Assembly (NCBI GenBank): GCA_015654695.1
Contig: JAATGJ010000076.1
Location: 1-46,548, forward strand
From: Chitinophagales bacterium
GTDB taxonomy: Bacteria > Bacteroidota > Bacteroidia > Chitinophagales > Chitinophagaceae
Direction of reading: 5' to 3'
DNA length: 46,548 nt
In this document: piece by piece, positions 7,916-17,145 of the stretch
Numbering within the stretch: position 1 is the first letter of the stretch
Layout: the number at the start of each line of letters is the position of its first letter
Position numbers and translations under genes: made by a program
Notes under the pieces: model-generated
Database searches by the model: none
Told to the model about the DNA's origin: nothing
What the model saw: the letters and a program-made list of their open reading frames with translations, nothing else

Positions 7916-9025
7916 TTACTCCGCCCAATCTGCAATAAATACATTCGTATCCCGGGTGCCGCCGTTGTTCCGGTTACTGCAAAAAACGAGTTTCTTTCCA
8001 TCAGGGGAAAACATAGGGAAGGCATCAAACCCTTTATCCCTGCTGATCTTTTGCAGGTTCGTACCATCTTCATTGATCGTATAAAGGTTGAAAGGAAAAC
8101 CTCTTTTATATTCATGGTTAGAAGCAAAAATGATACGCTTGCTATCAGGCATATAAGCCGGGGCCCAGTTGGCTTGCCCGTAAGCAGTGACCTGGCGTGC
8201 ATTAGTGCCATCCGCATTGGCTACCCATACTTCCATATTAGTAGGCGCTACTAAATTTTCAGCCAGCAGGTCTTTATATTCTTTTACCTCAGCATCTGTT
8301 GCAGGACGCGAAGCTCTCCAGATGATCTTCTTACCATCGGGACTGAACCATGCGCCACCATCATAGCCCGGTAGGTTTGTTACTTTCTTCTCTTTACCCG
8401 ATTCGAGGTCCATAATGTAAAGATCAATATCTCCATCCTTATCACTTGTATAAAGCATCTTCTTTCCGTCAGGTGACAATGTAGCTTCTGCATCATATCC
8501 TTTTGAGTGGGTCAGTTGCTTTACAATTTTTCCATCCAGGTCAGCCATAAAAATATCATAGCTGTCATACAATGGCCAGATATATTTATTGCCATATTTT
8601 TTCCTGTCCGGTACAGGAGGACAGGTATCAGCGCCGAGATGTGTAGATGCATAAATGATATGCTTACCGTCTTTAGTAAAGAAAGGACAGGTGGTTCGGC
8701 CTTTGCCGGTACTTATTAATTTATACTCAAACTTATCTCCCGCTTTTTGCGGCACCTTACCAACAAATATCTGGTCGCAATTCAATCCTTCTTTGGGATT
8801 GGTACGCTGAAAAACAAGATACTTGCTGTCAAAGCTCCAGTAAGCTTCCGCATTATCACCACCAAATGTCAGTTGTTGTACATTTTTGAAATGCGTTTCT
8901 TCCGGATACTGGATAGTGTCATTGGTGAATGGTGAGTAGTGAATAGTGAATGGTCGCAAGACCCTGAAAGAAGCAAATGAGACTACAATCACAACAAGAA
9001 GCGACAGAGAGATAAGTTTTTTCAT
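7916..9025 (-). CDS. TolB-like beta-propeller (PD40/WD40-like) exported protein
   Basis: A 369-residue exported protein with an N-terminal hydrophobic signal (MKKLISLSLLVVIVVSFAS). The rest is a series of PD40-type blades, each with a GxxYWSF, SPDGKK or MPDSKR core followed by an L-Y/F-x-M-x-x-x-G-x-x strand: SPDGKKMLYTSDKDGDIDLY, SPDGKKIIWRAS, MPDSKRIIFASNHE and SPDGKKLVFCSNRNNGGT. Such proteins are called TolB-like but often have surface or peptide-related roles. The region just after the signal (PFTIHYSPFTND, about residues 25-36) coincides with an interspersed DNA repeat. The gene ends in a repeat and has a gap on both sides. Confidence 0.87.
   Translation of the reverse strand: MKKLISLSLLVVIVVSFASFRVLRPFTIHYSPFTNDTIQYPEETHFKNVQQLTFGGDNAEAYWSFDSKYLVFQRTNPKEGLNCDQIFVGKVPQKAGDKFEYKLISTGKGRTTCPFFTKDGKHIIYASTHLGADTCPPVPDRKKYGNKYIWPLYDSYDIFMADLDGKIVKQLTHSKGYDAEATLSPDGKKMLYTSDKDGDIDLYIMDLESGKEKKVTNLPGYDGGAWFSPDGKKIIWRASRPATDAEVKEYKDLLAENLVAPTNMEVWVANADGTNARQVTAYGQANWAPAYMPDSKRIIFASNHEYKRGFPFNLYTINEDGTNLQKISRDKGFDAFPMFSPDGKKLVFCSNRNNGGTRDTNVFIADWAE
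8922..8955. repeat. Interspersed ATTCACTATTCACC-type repeat inside a reading frame
   Basis: Within the 7916-9025 gene, GGTGAATGGTGAGTAGTGAA and the next AGTGAATGG unit form three or four tandem variants of a GTGAATxGTGA word. On the coding strand it reads ATTCACTATTCACCATTCACC. This word is typical of intergenic repeats in this phylum and also occurs in fragments at 4091-4099 and 7902-7910. Here it encodes the Phe/Thr/His/Tyr-rich stretch after the signal peptide. Confidence 0.6.
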
Positions 9026-9133
9026 AATTATTCGTTTATATCAGCGCCTGCCTGCCCATAGGCAGGGGCGCAAAGGTATTTTGGTTGCCCCTCAGCTTTG
9101 TCAGACATTTGTCAAACAATCTATAAATTGAAC

Positions 9134-10186
9134 ATGATTAAAATCATACTATTATTAGCCAGCCGGTATTCCATTCAGGGTTCTGTTAGCTATTCATTAA
9201 TAGTCATCGCGGCTTTCATACTCATCTTTTTTTCCGCCTGCAATAATAAAGATACATCCTCACCTTTTAGTGAAATCCTCTCTCAACCACCTTATTCTTC
9301 ATTAACCGACAGCATAAAGAAACAACCCAACAATGACGAGCTGTATTTCCGAAGGGCTGTATTGCTCAACAAAAATAATCTTCCGGAACCAGCTTTGGCT
9401 GATTTTCAAAAAGCCTGGTCGCTAAGTAAGCACGAAAAATATGCTTTTGAAGTTACCAATGTATGGATTGACAAAAAACCTGATTCGGCTGTCGTTTTTC
9501 TACATTCAGCATTAAAAGAATTGCCGGAAAGCTTTCTGCTCCGGCTCAGCCTGGCCCGCGCTTATAATGGATTGAATAAAACAGATAATGTTTTAAAAGT
9601 TTGCGAAGAAATATTGCAGTCCATACCTGATCAGCCCGATGTTTTATTGCTACAGTCTGAATTGCTGGAAAAGAAAGGCGATACGCAAGGCGCTATTACA
9701 GCATTGGAAAAAGCTTATCGTCTTGTTCCTTTAAATATGGACCTCGCTTTCAGGCTTGCCTATCAATATGCGGAAACTAAAAACCCTAAAACTCTCTCCT
9801 TTTGTGATTCATTGATACGAAAAGATTCATTGAAGCTACATGCTGATCCATATTATGTAAAAGGGCTTTATTATTCCAACATCAACAACAAAGCAAAAGC
9901 CATCCAGCTTTTTGATGAAACAATTAAACATAGTTATAATTACCTGAATGCTTATATAGAAAAAGGAAAGATATTAGTAGAGCAGAAAAAAACAGTGGAG
10001 GCTTATAAAGTTTTTAATCTGGCCAATACGATCAAGCCCGCCTTCCCTGATGCCTACTACTGGATGGGCGTATGCCAGGAAGCGCTGGGACAAACAGAAG
10101 AAGCAAAGCTGAATTATGAAAAAGCTTACAGCCTTGATAAAACTTTTATTGAAGCAAAAGAAGCGGTGGAGAGGATAGGCAATTAG
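9134..10186 (+). CDS. TPR-repeat lipoprotein
   Basis: A 350-residue lipoprotein from the ATG at 9134. The start gives an N-terminal hydrophobic segment followed by a lipobox at LIFFSACNN, so Cys at about residue 39 would be lipidated; the leader is longer than usual. The mature part contains TPR helices, for example DELYFRRAVLLNKNNLPEPA, QPDVLLLQSELLEKKGDTQG, ALEKAYRLVPLNMDLAFRLA and PDAYYWMGVCQEALGQTEEA. TPR lipoproteins usually act as envelope scaffolds; no partner is visible. The reading could begin 36 bases upstream at 9098, but the lipobox distance then becomes longer still. Confidence 0.87.
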   Translation: MIKIILLLASRYSIQGSVSYSLIVIAAFILIFFSACNNKDTSSPFSEILSQPPYSSLTDSIKKQPNNDELYFRRAVLLNKNNLPEPALADFQKAWSLSKHEKYAFEVTNVWIDKKPDSAVVFLHSALKELPESFLLRLSLARAYNGLNKTDNVLKVCEEILQSIPDQPDVLLLQSELLEKKGDTQGAITALEKAYRLVPLNMDLAFRLAYQYAETKNPKTLSFCDSLIRKDSLKLHADPYYVKGLYYSNINNKAKAIQLFDETIKHSYNYLNAYIEKGKILVEQKKTVEAYKVFNLANTIKPAFPDAYYWMGVCQEALGQTEEAKLNYEKAYSLDKTFIEAKEAVERIGN

Positions 10187-10216
10187 TCGAAAGTATCAGG
10201 CCATAATTTAGCTTTG

Positions 10217-10287
10217 AGTCTGGTGTCAGAATCGAACCGACTACATTGGTTTTGCGGACCAACGCCCATCCATTGGACATACCAGAC
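10217..10287 (-). tRNA. Atypical tRNA-Cys (anticodon GCA)
   Basis: The minus strand folds as a 71-base cloverleaf. The acceptor stem is GTCTGGT/ACCAGAC, seven perfect pairs. The D stem is GTCC/GGGC with an AATGGAT loop. The anticodon stem is TTGGT/ACCAA around the 7-base loop CCGCAAA (anticodon GCA). The T arm is GTCGG-TTCGATT-CTGAC. The discriminator is T73, as expected for Cys. No CCA is encoded. Two normally invariant bases differ: position 8 is A instead of U and position 33 is C instead of U. It is either a functional divergent tRNA or a tRNA pseudogene. Confidence 0.68.
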
Positions 10288-10619
10288 AATTATAAATACA
10301 AAAACCGCTTGCGACGTTAGTAACAAGCGGTTCAGTTTGATTTCAATTTATTTCTTAACAGACAAACATAACCCACTTGCTACCACTTACGCAGCAACAA
10401 AATGAGCTCAAATTAAATTTACCTGTCGATATTTTCATGTAGCAAAGATAGACGAAGATTTCATGATGGCAAATCGTTATAAAATATTTTACCCTTTAGC
10501 CCGACAGAGCAGCAGCCTCCTTTATCGGAAATTTTGAATGCATTAAACACACCCATCAACTTCCCGTATCTTGCGGCCAAAAATCGTACTTCATATTTTG
10601 TTCTTCTAACTTATTACCT
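10288..10619. other. Intergenic region upstream of rpe with a hairpin at 10303-10332
   Basis: The only structure I see is a 9-bp stem AACCGCTTG (10303-10311) with CAAGCGGTT (10324-10332) and a 12-base loop. The plus side is followed by CAGTTTGATTTC and the minus side by TTTTGTATTTATAATT, so it may be a terminator in either direction. The remaining sequence up to rpe is AT-rich and shows no gene. A TATCTTGC word at 10567-10574 is a weak candidate for a Bacteroidota -7 element. Confidence 0.5.
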
Positions 10620-11270
10620 ATGCCCATCATAGCCCCATCCCTTTTAGCCGCTAATTTCCTCAGACTGGAAGATGAATGTAAAATGCTGAACGAAAGTGAA
10701 GCGGATTGGTTTCACCTGGACATTATGGATGGCCGCTTTGTTCCCAATATCAGTTTTGGCCCCATGATCGTAGAGTTTGTACGCACAACCACAAAAAAGG
10801 TTTGTGATGTTCACCTGATGATACTGGAGCCCGGTAAATATGCTGAGGAATTTAAAAACGCAGGTGCCAATCAACTTTCCGTTCACATTGAAGCCTGCAC
10901 CCATCTCCACCGCAATATTGAACAAATAAAATCGCTGGGTATGAAAGCAGGTGTGGCGATCAATCCACATACACCTGTTTCCGAGTTAAGTGATGTATTA
11001 CATGAGATTGATCTTGTCTGCATGATGAGTGTGAACCCGGGTTTTGGCGGACAAAAATTCATTCCGCATACGATGGAAAAGATCAAACAACTCCGTAAGA
11101 TGATCACTGAAAGAGGATTGAATGTACACATTGAAATTGACGGGGGCGTTACAGTTAAGAATGCCCCTTCGATTATTGCTGCCGGGGCGGATGTGCTGGT
11201 AGCAGGCAACACCGTTTTTAAATCAGCTGACCCAAAAGCAACCATTAGCCGGTTGAAATCACTTTTATAA
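10620..11270 (+). CDS. rpe: Ribulose-phosphate 3-epimerase
   Basis: Pentose phosphate pathway enzyme that interconverts ribulose-5-phosphate and xylulose-5-phosphate. The 216 residues match family length. Catalytic and metal-site motifs are in order: HLDIMDGRFVPNISFG (about 33-48), DVHLMI (about 66-71), MMSVNPGFGGQKF (about 138-150) and EIDGGVT (about 176-182), followed by the phosphate-binding GADVLVAGNTVF. The ATG at 10620 gives the normal MPIIAPSLLAANF start. It stands alone between the Cys tRNA region and a TonB receptor. Confidence 0.96.
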   Translation: MPIIAPSLLAANFLRLEDECKMLNESEADWFHLDIMDGRFVPNISFGPMIVEFVRTTTKKVCDVHLMILEPGKYAEEFKNAGANQLSVHIEACTHLHRNIEQIKSLGMKAGVAINPHTPVSELSDVLHEIDLVCMMSVNPGFGGQKFIPHTMEKIKQLRKMITERGLNVHIEIDGGVTVKNAPSIIAAGADVLVAGNTVFKSADPKATISRLKSLL

Positions 11271-11278
11271 ATTATGAT

Positions 11279-11336
11279 AACCGCTGAAACGCAAAGACGC
11301 AGAGAAAATATAATGCTGAACTGCGTTTCCCCGGTT
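11279..11336. repeat. Imperfect inverted repeat between rpe and the TonB receptor gene
   Basis: The left arm AACCGCTGAAACGCA (11279-11293) pairs with the right arm TGCGTTTCCCCGGTT (11322-11336), with 13 of 15 positions complementary. The left arm continues as AAGACGCAGAGAAAA, a word common in interspersed repeats of this phylum. It may act as an rpe terminator hairpin, although no T run follows. Confidence 0.5.
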
Positions 11337-11383
11337 ACCTTTCATATCCACAAAACTATGTGTATCTTGTCTTGAATTCTCTT

Positions 11384-13873
11384 ATGAAAATCCTCATCCG
11401 ACAAATATTATTAACTGCAACCGTTGTTTTGCTTTCGCTTGCCGCTCACTCTCAAAAAAAATCCGCTTACGTCTCCGGTAAAGTAATTGATGAAAATGAA
11501 AATCCTCTTCCCAATGTTTCTGTTACTATTCTTGGAAAGCTGACAGGGATCACTACTAATGATTCTGGTTATTTCAGATTAAAGGTGCAGGCGGAAAAAG
11601 CATTTGCTGTCGTATTCAGCTATACGGGCAGGCAAACAGAACAAAAGAATTTTATATTAAACGAGAATGAAGAAGAAAATGTAACTATTCGCCTGGAAAG
11701 AGGCACGAATGTATTGCAGGAAGTGGTCGTTACCAATCAGCAGGACAGGACAGAAGTGGGTTTGATACGCCCCAATCCTAAAACGATCATCAATCTTCCA
11801 TCGGCCGTTACCGGTGTAGAAAGTATGATCAAAATTTTTGTTGGCTCCAATAATGAACTGACATCGCAGTATTCTGTTCGTGGTGGAAGCTATGACGAGA
11901 ACCTGATCTATGTAAACGATTTTGAAGTGTTCCGTCCTTACCTCGTTCGCAACGGCCAGCAGGAAGGTTTAAGTTTTATCAATCCTGAACTGGTTCGCAA
12001 TATCAATTTTTACAATGGCGGATTCCAGGCAAAGTATGGCGATAAGATGAGCAGTGTGCTGGACATTCAATATAAGAAACCAAAAAAATTTGGTGGTTCC
12101 GCCTATATTGGGATTCTTGAACAGGGCTTGCATTTGGAAGGCATCACGGCAAAGAATAAATTGAGTTATCTCATTGGCGTCCGTAACCGCAGCAATAAAA
12201 ATTTATTGAGCCGCCAGGCAACACAGGGCAATTACGTCCCTTCTTCCACTGACCTGCAATTGCTGATGAATTACCAGTTCAATCCCAAATGGCAAGCGGA
12301 ATTATTTGGTAATATATCCAAAACGAAATTTTCACTCAATCCTGAATTCAGTCAATTGAGTACTTCAGTCTTCTCTCCTTTCTTTACACAAAGTCTTGGC
12401 ATTGATATTTATTTTGACGGCCAGGAAAAAGATGAGTATAGTACCAGTATGATCGGTGTCGCATTGACCAACCAGGTAAGCCGCAAACTGAAATTAAAAT
12501 GGCTGGCATCCCGTTTTGAAAACAATGAAGGAGAGAACGTGGATATTTCCGGCGCCTATTTATTTGGCGAAAGGGATTTTGATAAAAGTCAGCCTACGTA
12601 CGGGCAAATAATAAATCCGCTTGGCGCCGGGGTATTTCAAAATTTCAGCAGGAACAAACTCAACATTGAGAACTGGAATATCTCCCACAAAGGCAATTAT
12701 GATATGGGAAAAAATGCCTGGCAATGGGGACTGGGCTTTGATAAAACTTCCATAGCAGACAAACTGAATGAATGGGAAGCACAGGATTCTGCCGGATATT
12801 CCATTCCTTTTAATCCCAATCAACTACAATTAAGTAAAGTAATCAAATCAACGGCCAACCTTGATATCAATAAAATCTCCGGCTACCTGCAGGATAATAT
12901 TTTATTCGGTGATTCATTGAACTCTTATACATTGACAGCCGGTGTTCGTTTCAATTATAATTCTCTCAATAAAGAATTCCTGGTATCGCCACGCATTGGC
13001 GCCAGCTGGAAACCCAACTGGAAACGGGATATTATTTTCCGGGCTGCATTGGGCGCATATCATCAACCACCGTTTTATCGTGAATTAAGAAGATACGATG
13101 GAACAGTCAATACAAATTTAAAAGCGCAGAAAAGCTGGCAGGGTGTTGCAGGCTTTGATTATAATTTCAGCGGATGGGGACGGGCCATGCGGTTTACTAC
13201 CGAAGCGTATTATAAACACATGAGCGATGTAGTACCGTATGATATAGACAATGTTCGTGTCCGTTATTTTGGCGAGAACATTGCGAAAGCCTATGCAGCA
13301 GGTATTGAATTCCGTTTGTTTGGTGAACTGGTAAAAGATGCGGAAAGCTGGATCAGTCTCGGTTTCATGCGAACCAAAGAAGATATACAAGGCGACACCT
13401 ATAAAGATTATACGCTCAATGATCAGAATCAACCCGTTGATAGCGTAACCAAAGAAAAAGGCTGGGTGCGCCGTCCCACCGACAGGATGATCACCTTCGG
13501 TATGTTCTTCCAGGATTACCTTGCTACCAATAAGAATATAAAAATGTACCTGAACCTATTGTATGGAAGCAATCTTCCTTACAATATCCCGAACAATGTG
13601 AAATACAGGAATGGGCTGGAGATACCATCTTATATAAGAATAGATATTGGATTCAGTGCACTGCTTCTTGACAGCGACCGAAGCAGGCGCCGGAGTCATA
13701 GTCCGTTTATGGGCTTCGATAATATCTGGGCCAGCCTGGAAGTATTTAATTTGATAGACCGGGCTAATACGATCTCCTACCTGCTGATAAAAGATTTTTC
13801 CAATACAACTTATACTATGCCTAACCGGCTCACGCCGCGATTACTTAATTTTAAGATCGTGGCGAGGTGGTAA
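11384..13873 (+). CDS. TonB-dependent outer-membrane receptor with regulatory-like N-terminal domain
   Basis: An 829-residue outer-membrane receptor from the ATG at 11384. Order: signal peptide (MKILIRQILLTATVVLLSLA to about residue 24), a carboxypeptidase-regulatory-like domain (YVSGKVIDENENPLPNVSVT to about 110), a TonB-type box/plug (LQEVVVTNQQ, then QYSVRGGSYDENLIYVNDFE and GGFQAKYGDKMSSVLDI), and a long beta-barrel with aromatic-rich strands. It ends LLNFKIVARW with a terminal aromatic, as usual for barrels. The substrate is unknown. There is no SusD homologue beside it, so it is not a standard SusC. The fucosidase gene follows 92 bases downstream on the same strand, which hints at, but does not prove, glycan uptake. 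Confidence 0.93.
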   Translation: MKILIRQILLTATVVLLSLAAHSQKKSAYVSGKVIDENENPLPNVSVTILGKLTGITTNDSGYFRLKVQAEKAFAVVFSYTGRQTEQKNFILNENEEENVTIRLERGTNVLQEVVVTNQQDRTEVGLIRPNPKTIINLPSAVTGVESMIKIFVGSNNELTSQYSVRGGSYDENLIYVNDFEVFRPYLVRNGQQEGLSFINPELVRNINFYNGGFQAKYGDKMSSVLDIQYKKPKKFGGSAYIGILEQGLHLEGITAKNKLSYLIGVRNRSNKNLLSRQATQGNYVPSSTDLQLLMNYQFNPKWQAELFGNISKTKFSLNPEFSQLSTSVFSPFFTQSLGIDIYFDGQEKDEYSTSMIGVALTNQVSRKLKLKWLASRFENNEGENVDISGAYLFGERDFDKSQPTYGQIINPLGAGVFQNFSRNKLNIENWNISHKGNYDMGKNAWQWGLGFDKTSIADKLNEWEAQDSAGYSIPFNPNQLQLSKVIKSTANLDINKISGYLQDNILFGDSLNSYTLTAGVRFNYNSLNKEFLVSPRIGASWKPNWKRDIIFRAALGAYHQPPFYRELRRYDGTVNTNLKAQKSWQGVAGFDYNFSGWGRAMRFTTEAYYKHMSDVVPYDIDNVRVRYFGENIAKAYAAGIEFRLFGELVKDAESWISLGFMRTKEDIQGDTYKDYTLNDQNQPVDSVTKEKGWVRRPTDRMITFGMFFQDYLATNKNIKMYLNLLYGSNLPYNIPNNVKYRNGLEIPSYIRIDIGFSALLLDSDRSRRRSHSPFMGFDNIWASLEVFNLIDRANTISYLLIKDFSNTTYTMPNRLTPRLLNFKIVARW

Positions 13874-13965
13874 ATGCTCATTACCAAGTTTACTTTTTAC
13901 TCTTACTAAAATAGTGACGCTTTTCATTCCTGACTTTGTGTTAACTTCCCATTTAAATTACCGTA

Positions 13966-15264
13966 ATGAAAAAATTTGTTCTTATCATCATCTGTTATTT
14001 GCTTTTAAATACTTCTTTCTCTCAGACCAACTACCAGCCTTCAGCCGAAAATCTTAAAAGCCGCCAGGACTTCCAGGACAGGAAATTCGGTATGTTCATC
14101 CATTGGGGTATTTATAGCCTGCTGGGTGATGGCGAGTGGGTAATGAATGTTCAGAAGATTCCGTATGATAAGTATAAACGCATTGCCAATGCTTTTTACC
14201 CGCATGATTTTAATGCTAAAGAATGGGTGAAGATTGCCAAAACGGCTGGCATGAAATATATCACCATCACTTCCCGCCACCATGATGGATTCAGCATGTT
14301 TGATACAAAAGCTACTGATTATGATGTGATAGACGCTACGCCATATAAAAAAGACCCTTTGAAAGACCTGGCAATTGCCTGCAAAGAAGAAGGGTTGAAA
14401 CTGAATTTTTATTATTCCCTTCTTGACTGGGGAAGAAAAGATTATGGCTTTGGCAAAAAGATTGTCAATGGCAAACCGGAAGATACTGACTGGGACAGTT
14501 ATATCAATTTCATGAAAGCACAATTGACTGAGTTGCTGACCAACTATGGCGATGTAGTAGCCGGCATCTGGTTTGACGGTGACTGGGAGCGGAAGGATGC
14601 CAACTGGCATTATGATGAGATATATGGCCTGATACACCGGCTGCGTCCTGATGTGATGATTGGCAATAATCATCATACGGATTTAAAACCGGGTGAAGAT
14701 TACCAGCTATTTGAAAAGGATCTGCCCGGCAATAATTCGCATGGCTGGGGTACGGGTGGAGTAAGTAATGAAGTGCCGCTGGAAACTTGCGAAACCATCA
14801 ACTCTTCATGGGGGTTTAACATCAATGACAAAGGGTACAAATCGGTAAAGACGATCATTCAATACATTATAAAAGCGGCAGGACATAATACCAACTTCCT
14901 GCTGAATGTAGGGCCGCAGGCAGATGGAAAGATCCAGCAGGAATTTGCAGATACGCTGAAAAAAGTGGGCGAATGGCTGCAATTGAATGGAGAAAGTATC
15001 TATGGTACCCGGGGAAATGTAATCGCCACCCAGGACTGGGGCACTGTTACTGCGAAAGAAAAAAAATTATTTATCCATATCCTGAAAGCACCGTCACAGG
15101 ACTTTATCCTGTTGCCACGGGAAACACAAAAAGTAGCATCGGTGCAATCATATTCTTCCAAACAATCATTGAAATGGAAGCAACAACCGGAAGGTATTTT
15201 TATTTACCTCGATGGAATAACCTTTAGTACTATTGATGAGATCATTGAAGTAACGCTGAAGTAA
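13966..15264 (+). CDS. Alpha-L-fucosidase, GH29 family
   Basis: Exported glycoside hydrolase releasing alpha-L-fucose from glycans, 432 residues. A signal peptide (MKKFVLIIICYLLLNTSFSQ) precedes the TIM barrel. Motifs: RKFGMFIHWGIYS (about 38-50), TSRHHDGFSMFDT, LKLNFYYSLLDW, and the nucleophile Asp in GIWFDGDWERKD (about residue 205). A short beta-sandwich-like tail follows NTNFLLNVGPQADGKI. It is downstream of the TonB receptor and converges with a peroxiredoxin gene at a 7-base distance. Length is at the lower end for GH29. Confidence 0.93.
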   Translation: MKKFVLIIICYLLLNTSFSQTNYQPSAENLKSRQDFQDRKFGMFIHWGIYSLLGDGEWVMNVQKIPYDKYKRIANAFYPHDFNAKEWVKIAKTAGMKYITITSRHHDGFSMFDTKATDYDVIDATPYKKDPLKDLAIACKEEGLKLNFYYSLLDWGRKDYGFGKKIVNGKPEDTDWDSYINFMKAQLTELLTNYGDVVAGIWFDGDWERKDANWHYDEIYGLIHRLRPDVMIGNNHHTDLKPGEDYQLFEKDLPGNNSHGWGTGGVSNEVPLETCETINSSWGFNINDKGYKSVKTIIQYIIKAAGHNTNFLLNVGPQADGKIQQEFADTLKKVGEWLQLNGESIYGTRGNVIATQDWGTVTAKEKKLFIHILKAPSQDFILLPRETQKVASVQSYSSKQSLKWKQQPEGIFIYLDGITFSTIDEIIEVTLK

Positions 15265-15271
15265 ATCGTTC

Positions 15272-15742
15272 CTATTTCAATTTTGTTAACGCCTCTTTTA
15301 ATGCCGCAAAGTTTACCTGTGTGCCTGTGTTGACAGTTTCTTCCGCATAGGCGATGATACCATCCGCACCTATTACTATCACACCGCGCTTAGCCACGCC
15401 TTTGATACCGCAAATGAAATTGCAATGGTACATATCATACTCATGGATAGTGAGCTTATTGGCGTCCGACAGTAATTCAAAATTGATGTTGTTTTTTTCT
15501 TTGTATTCTTTTAATGAAAACGGCATGTCCACGGATATTCCAAATACGGTAGCGCCAAGATCATTATAGAAACTCAGTTCATCCCGGCTGTTGCACATCT
15601 GTTCGGTACATACACGTGTAAAAGCTGCTGGAAAAAACTGGAGCACAAGTGTCTTGCCAGCAAAATCCGCTGAAGAAACTTCTTTTCTTTCCGTATTGTA
15701 GAGTTTAAATGGGGGTGCTTTGGAGCCAACTGCTATTGCCAT
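15272..15742 (-). CDS. Peroxiredoxin, AhpC/TSA (BCP/AhpE-like)
   Basis: Thiol peroxidase of 156 residues, likely cytosolic. The thioredoxin fold starts with GSKAPPFKLYNTE and the active site is FFPAAFTRVCTEQMCNSRDE, with peroxidatic Cys at about residue 41 in the P-x(3)-T-x(2)-C motif and a second Cys five residues later. The distal region has FGISVDMPFSLKEYKEKN, CNFICGIKG and VAKRGVIVIGADG. Family knowledge suggests reduction of hydrogen peroxide or organic hydroperoxides with thioredoxin. It is monocistronic and faces the fucosidase gene tail to tail. Confidence 0.94.
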   Translation of the reverse strand: MAIAVGSKAPPFKLYNTERKEVSSADFAGKTLVLQFFPAAFTRVCTEQMCNSRDELSFYNDLGATVFGISVDMPFSLKEYKEKNNINFELLSDANKLTIHEYDMYHCNFICGIKGVAKRGVIVIGADGIIAYAEETVNTGTQVNFAALKEALTKLK

Positions 15743-16170
15743 GGTATATGTTTTTAACGTTTCAAACTATTGAACAAATATAAAAGGAGAAGGTTGAGAG
15801 AATGAAAAAATCTTGATTGATTGATTGACCATAGATAACTACACAGATAAATATTTTATCCAAAGCCTCCGTAGCTCTCTGTCCCCCTGCGATTGCCAGT
15901 AACAAAAGCTGCTACTTCAACTTTTCAACAAGTCCAGAGTACAGGTCAATAATACAGCCAGGCACATTATCGTACTCTTACTATATATTGGCTAAAATTT
16001 ATTTGGAAAAAGTTTCTATTCACAATTGTTAATAATTAACTTTAGGAAATACGAATTCCAATACGATATATTTGGAATCGGAGGGGTAAAGCTTCTGTAA
16101 CCTGTTCAGAAGACGCTAACAGAATCCGGTAACCCTTCGCCGGCTTTATGAATTAATAAATTGGATTGAT
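15743..16170. other. Intergenic region upstream of phoH
   Basis: Position 15828-15893 resembles an interspersed repeat: ACCATAGATAACTACACAGA, then AAGCCTCCGTAGCTCTCTGT, which is the 'AACTACACAGA...CTCTGT' word common in this phylum. Before it, TTGATTGATTGATTGACC is a small tandem run. Further right is a candidate promoter for phoH (see the entry at 16067). No gene is supported here. Confidence 0.55.
16067..16074 (+). promoter_or_regulatory. Candidate -7 promoter element upstream of phoH
   Basis: TATATTTG fits the Bacteroidota sigma-A -7 consensus TAnnTTTG. It sits inside an inverted repeat (ATTCCAA at 16055-16061 and TTGGAAT at 16072-16078). A matching TTTG -33 element is not clear about 20 bases upstream, so the call is tentative. 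The distance to the TTG start at 16171 is about 95 bases. Confidence 0.4.
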
Positions 16171-17145
16171 TTGACAGACACCATCATTAACCTCGAAACC
16201 GTTAACCCTATTGAGTTCTTTGGAGTAAATAACGGCAAATTAGACATCCTCAAGAAAAAATTCCCTTTGCTTAAAATTCTTTCCCGCGGCACCCAGATCA
16301 AACTAAGCGGCGCACCCGAACAGATAGAAAATGCAAAGGAAAAAATTGAACTCCTGATCACCTACCTGGAACGTAATGGCCACATGAGTGATAATTATTT
16401 TGAACAGGTACTCGGTGGCGATGACACAGAAACCATTGATAATTTCAAAGAGCATCATCCCAATGATGTACTGGTATTTGGCCCCAATGGTAAATCCGTA
16501 AGGGCGAGAACTGCCAACCAGAAAAAAATGGTGCAGGATGCAGAGAAGAATGACATTGTATTTGCCATTGGCCCTGCGGGTACCGGCAAAACCTATACAG
16601 CAGTTGCACTCGCTGTACGGGCTTTGAAAAATAAACAAGTAAAAAAGATCATCCTTACCAGACCTGCTGTAGAAGCCGGTGAAAATCTTGGTTTCTTACC
16701 CGGTGACCTGAAAGAAAAAATTGATCCATACCTGCGCCCGTTGTATGATGCGCTGGATGATATGATACCTGCCGATAAGCTCGGGTATTATATGACCACA
16801 AGGACCATCGAGATAGCTCCCCTGGCGTATATGCGTGGCCGTACACTGGATAATGCATTTATTATTCTTGATGAAGCGCAGAATGCTACCGACCTGCAGA
16901 TAAAAATGTTCCTGACACGTATTGGCGCCAATGCCAAAGCGATCATCACGGGTGATATGACGCAGGTGGATCTGCCAAGGAACCAGCGAAGCGGCCTGGT
17001 AACGGCTGTCCGGATTTTGCAAAACATTGATGGCATCGCTCATATAGAACTGGATGAAGAAGACGTAGTACGTCACAGGCTGGTGAAGCAGATACTCCGT
17101 GCTTATACCAAAGAGCATGAAAGAGAAAATCCGGGACAGAAGTAG
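16171..17145 (+). CDS. phoH: PhoH family ATPase
   Basis: PhoH-like NTPase of 324 residues. An N-terminal KH-like RNA-binding region ([20 protein letters not shown], then [14 protein letters not shown]) is followed by the PhoH ATPase domain. Walker A is [11 protein letters not shown] (about 134-144), [19 protein letters not shown] follows, and Walker B is [12 protein letters not shown] (about 228-239), then [12 protein letters not shown]. The start is TTG at 16171. The first in-frame ATG is near residue 72 and would remove the KH part, and the only upstream ATG (16148) stops at once. The usual neighbour ybeY is not visible. Role in RNA metabolism is inferred from the family. Confidence 0.93.
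   Translation: MTDTIINLETVNPIEFFGVNNGKLDILKKKFPLLKILSRGTQIKLSGAPEQIENAKEKIELLITYLERNGHMSDNYFEQVLGGDDTETIDNFKEHHPNDVLVFGPNGKSVRARTANQKKMVQDAEKNDIVFAIGPAGTGKTYTAVALAVRALKNKQVKKIILTRPAVEAGENLGFLPGDLKEKIDPYLRPLYDALDDMIPADKLGYYMTTRTIEIAPLAYMRGRTLDNAFIILDEAQNATDLQIKMFLTRIGANAKAIITGDMTQVDLPRNQRSGLVTAVRILQNIDGIAHIELDEEDVVRHRLVKQILRAYTKEHERENPGQK

Noticed and set aside
10214-10405. 63-residue frame overlapping the tRNA
   Set aside because: It is read from the wrong strand of the tRNA cloverleaf and holds no protein feature.
14041-14676. 211-residue frame antisense to the fucosidase
   Set aside because: It lies fully inside a well-supported GH29 gene and has a random composition with no start context.
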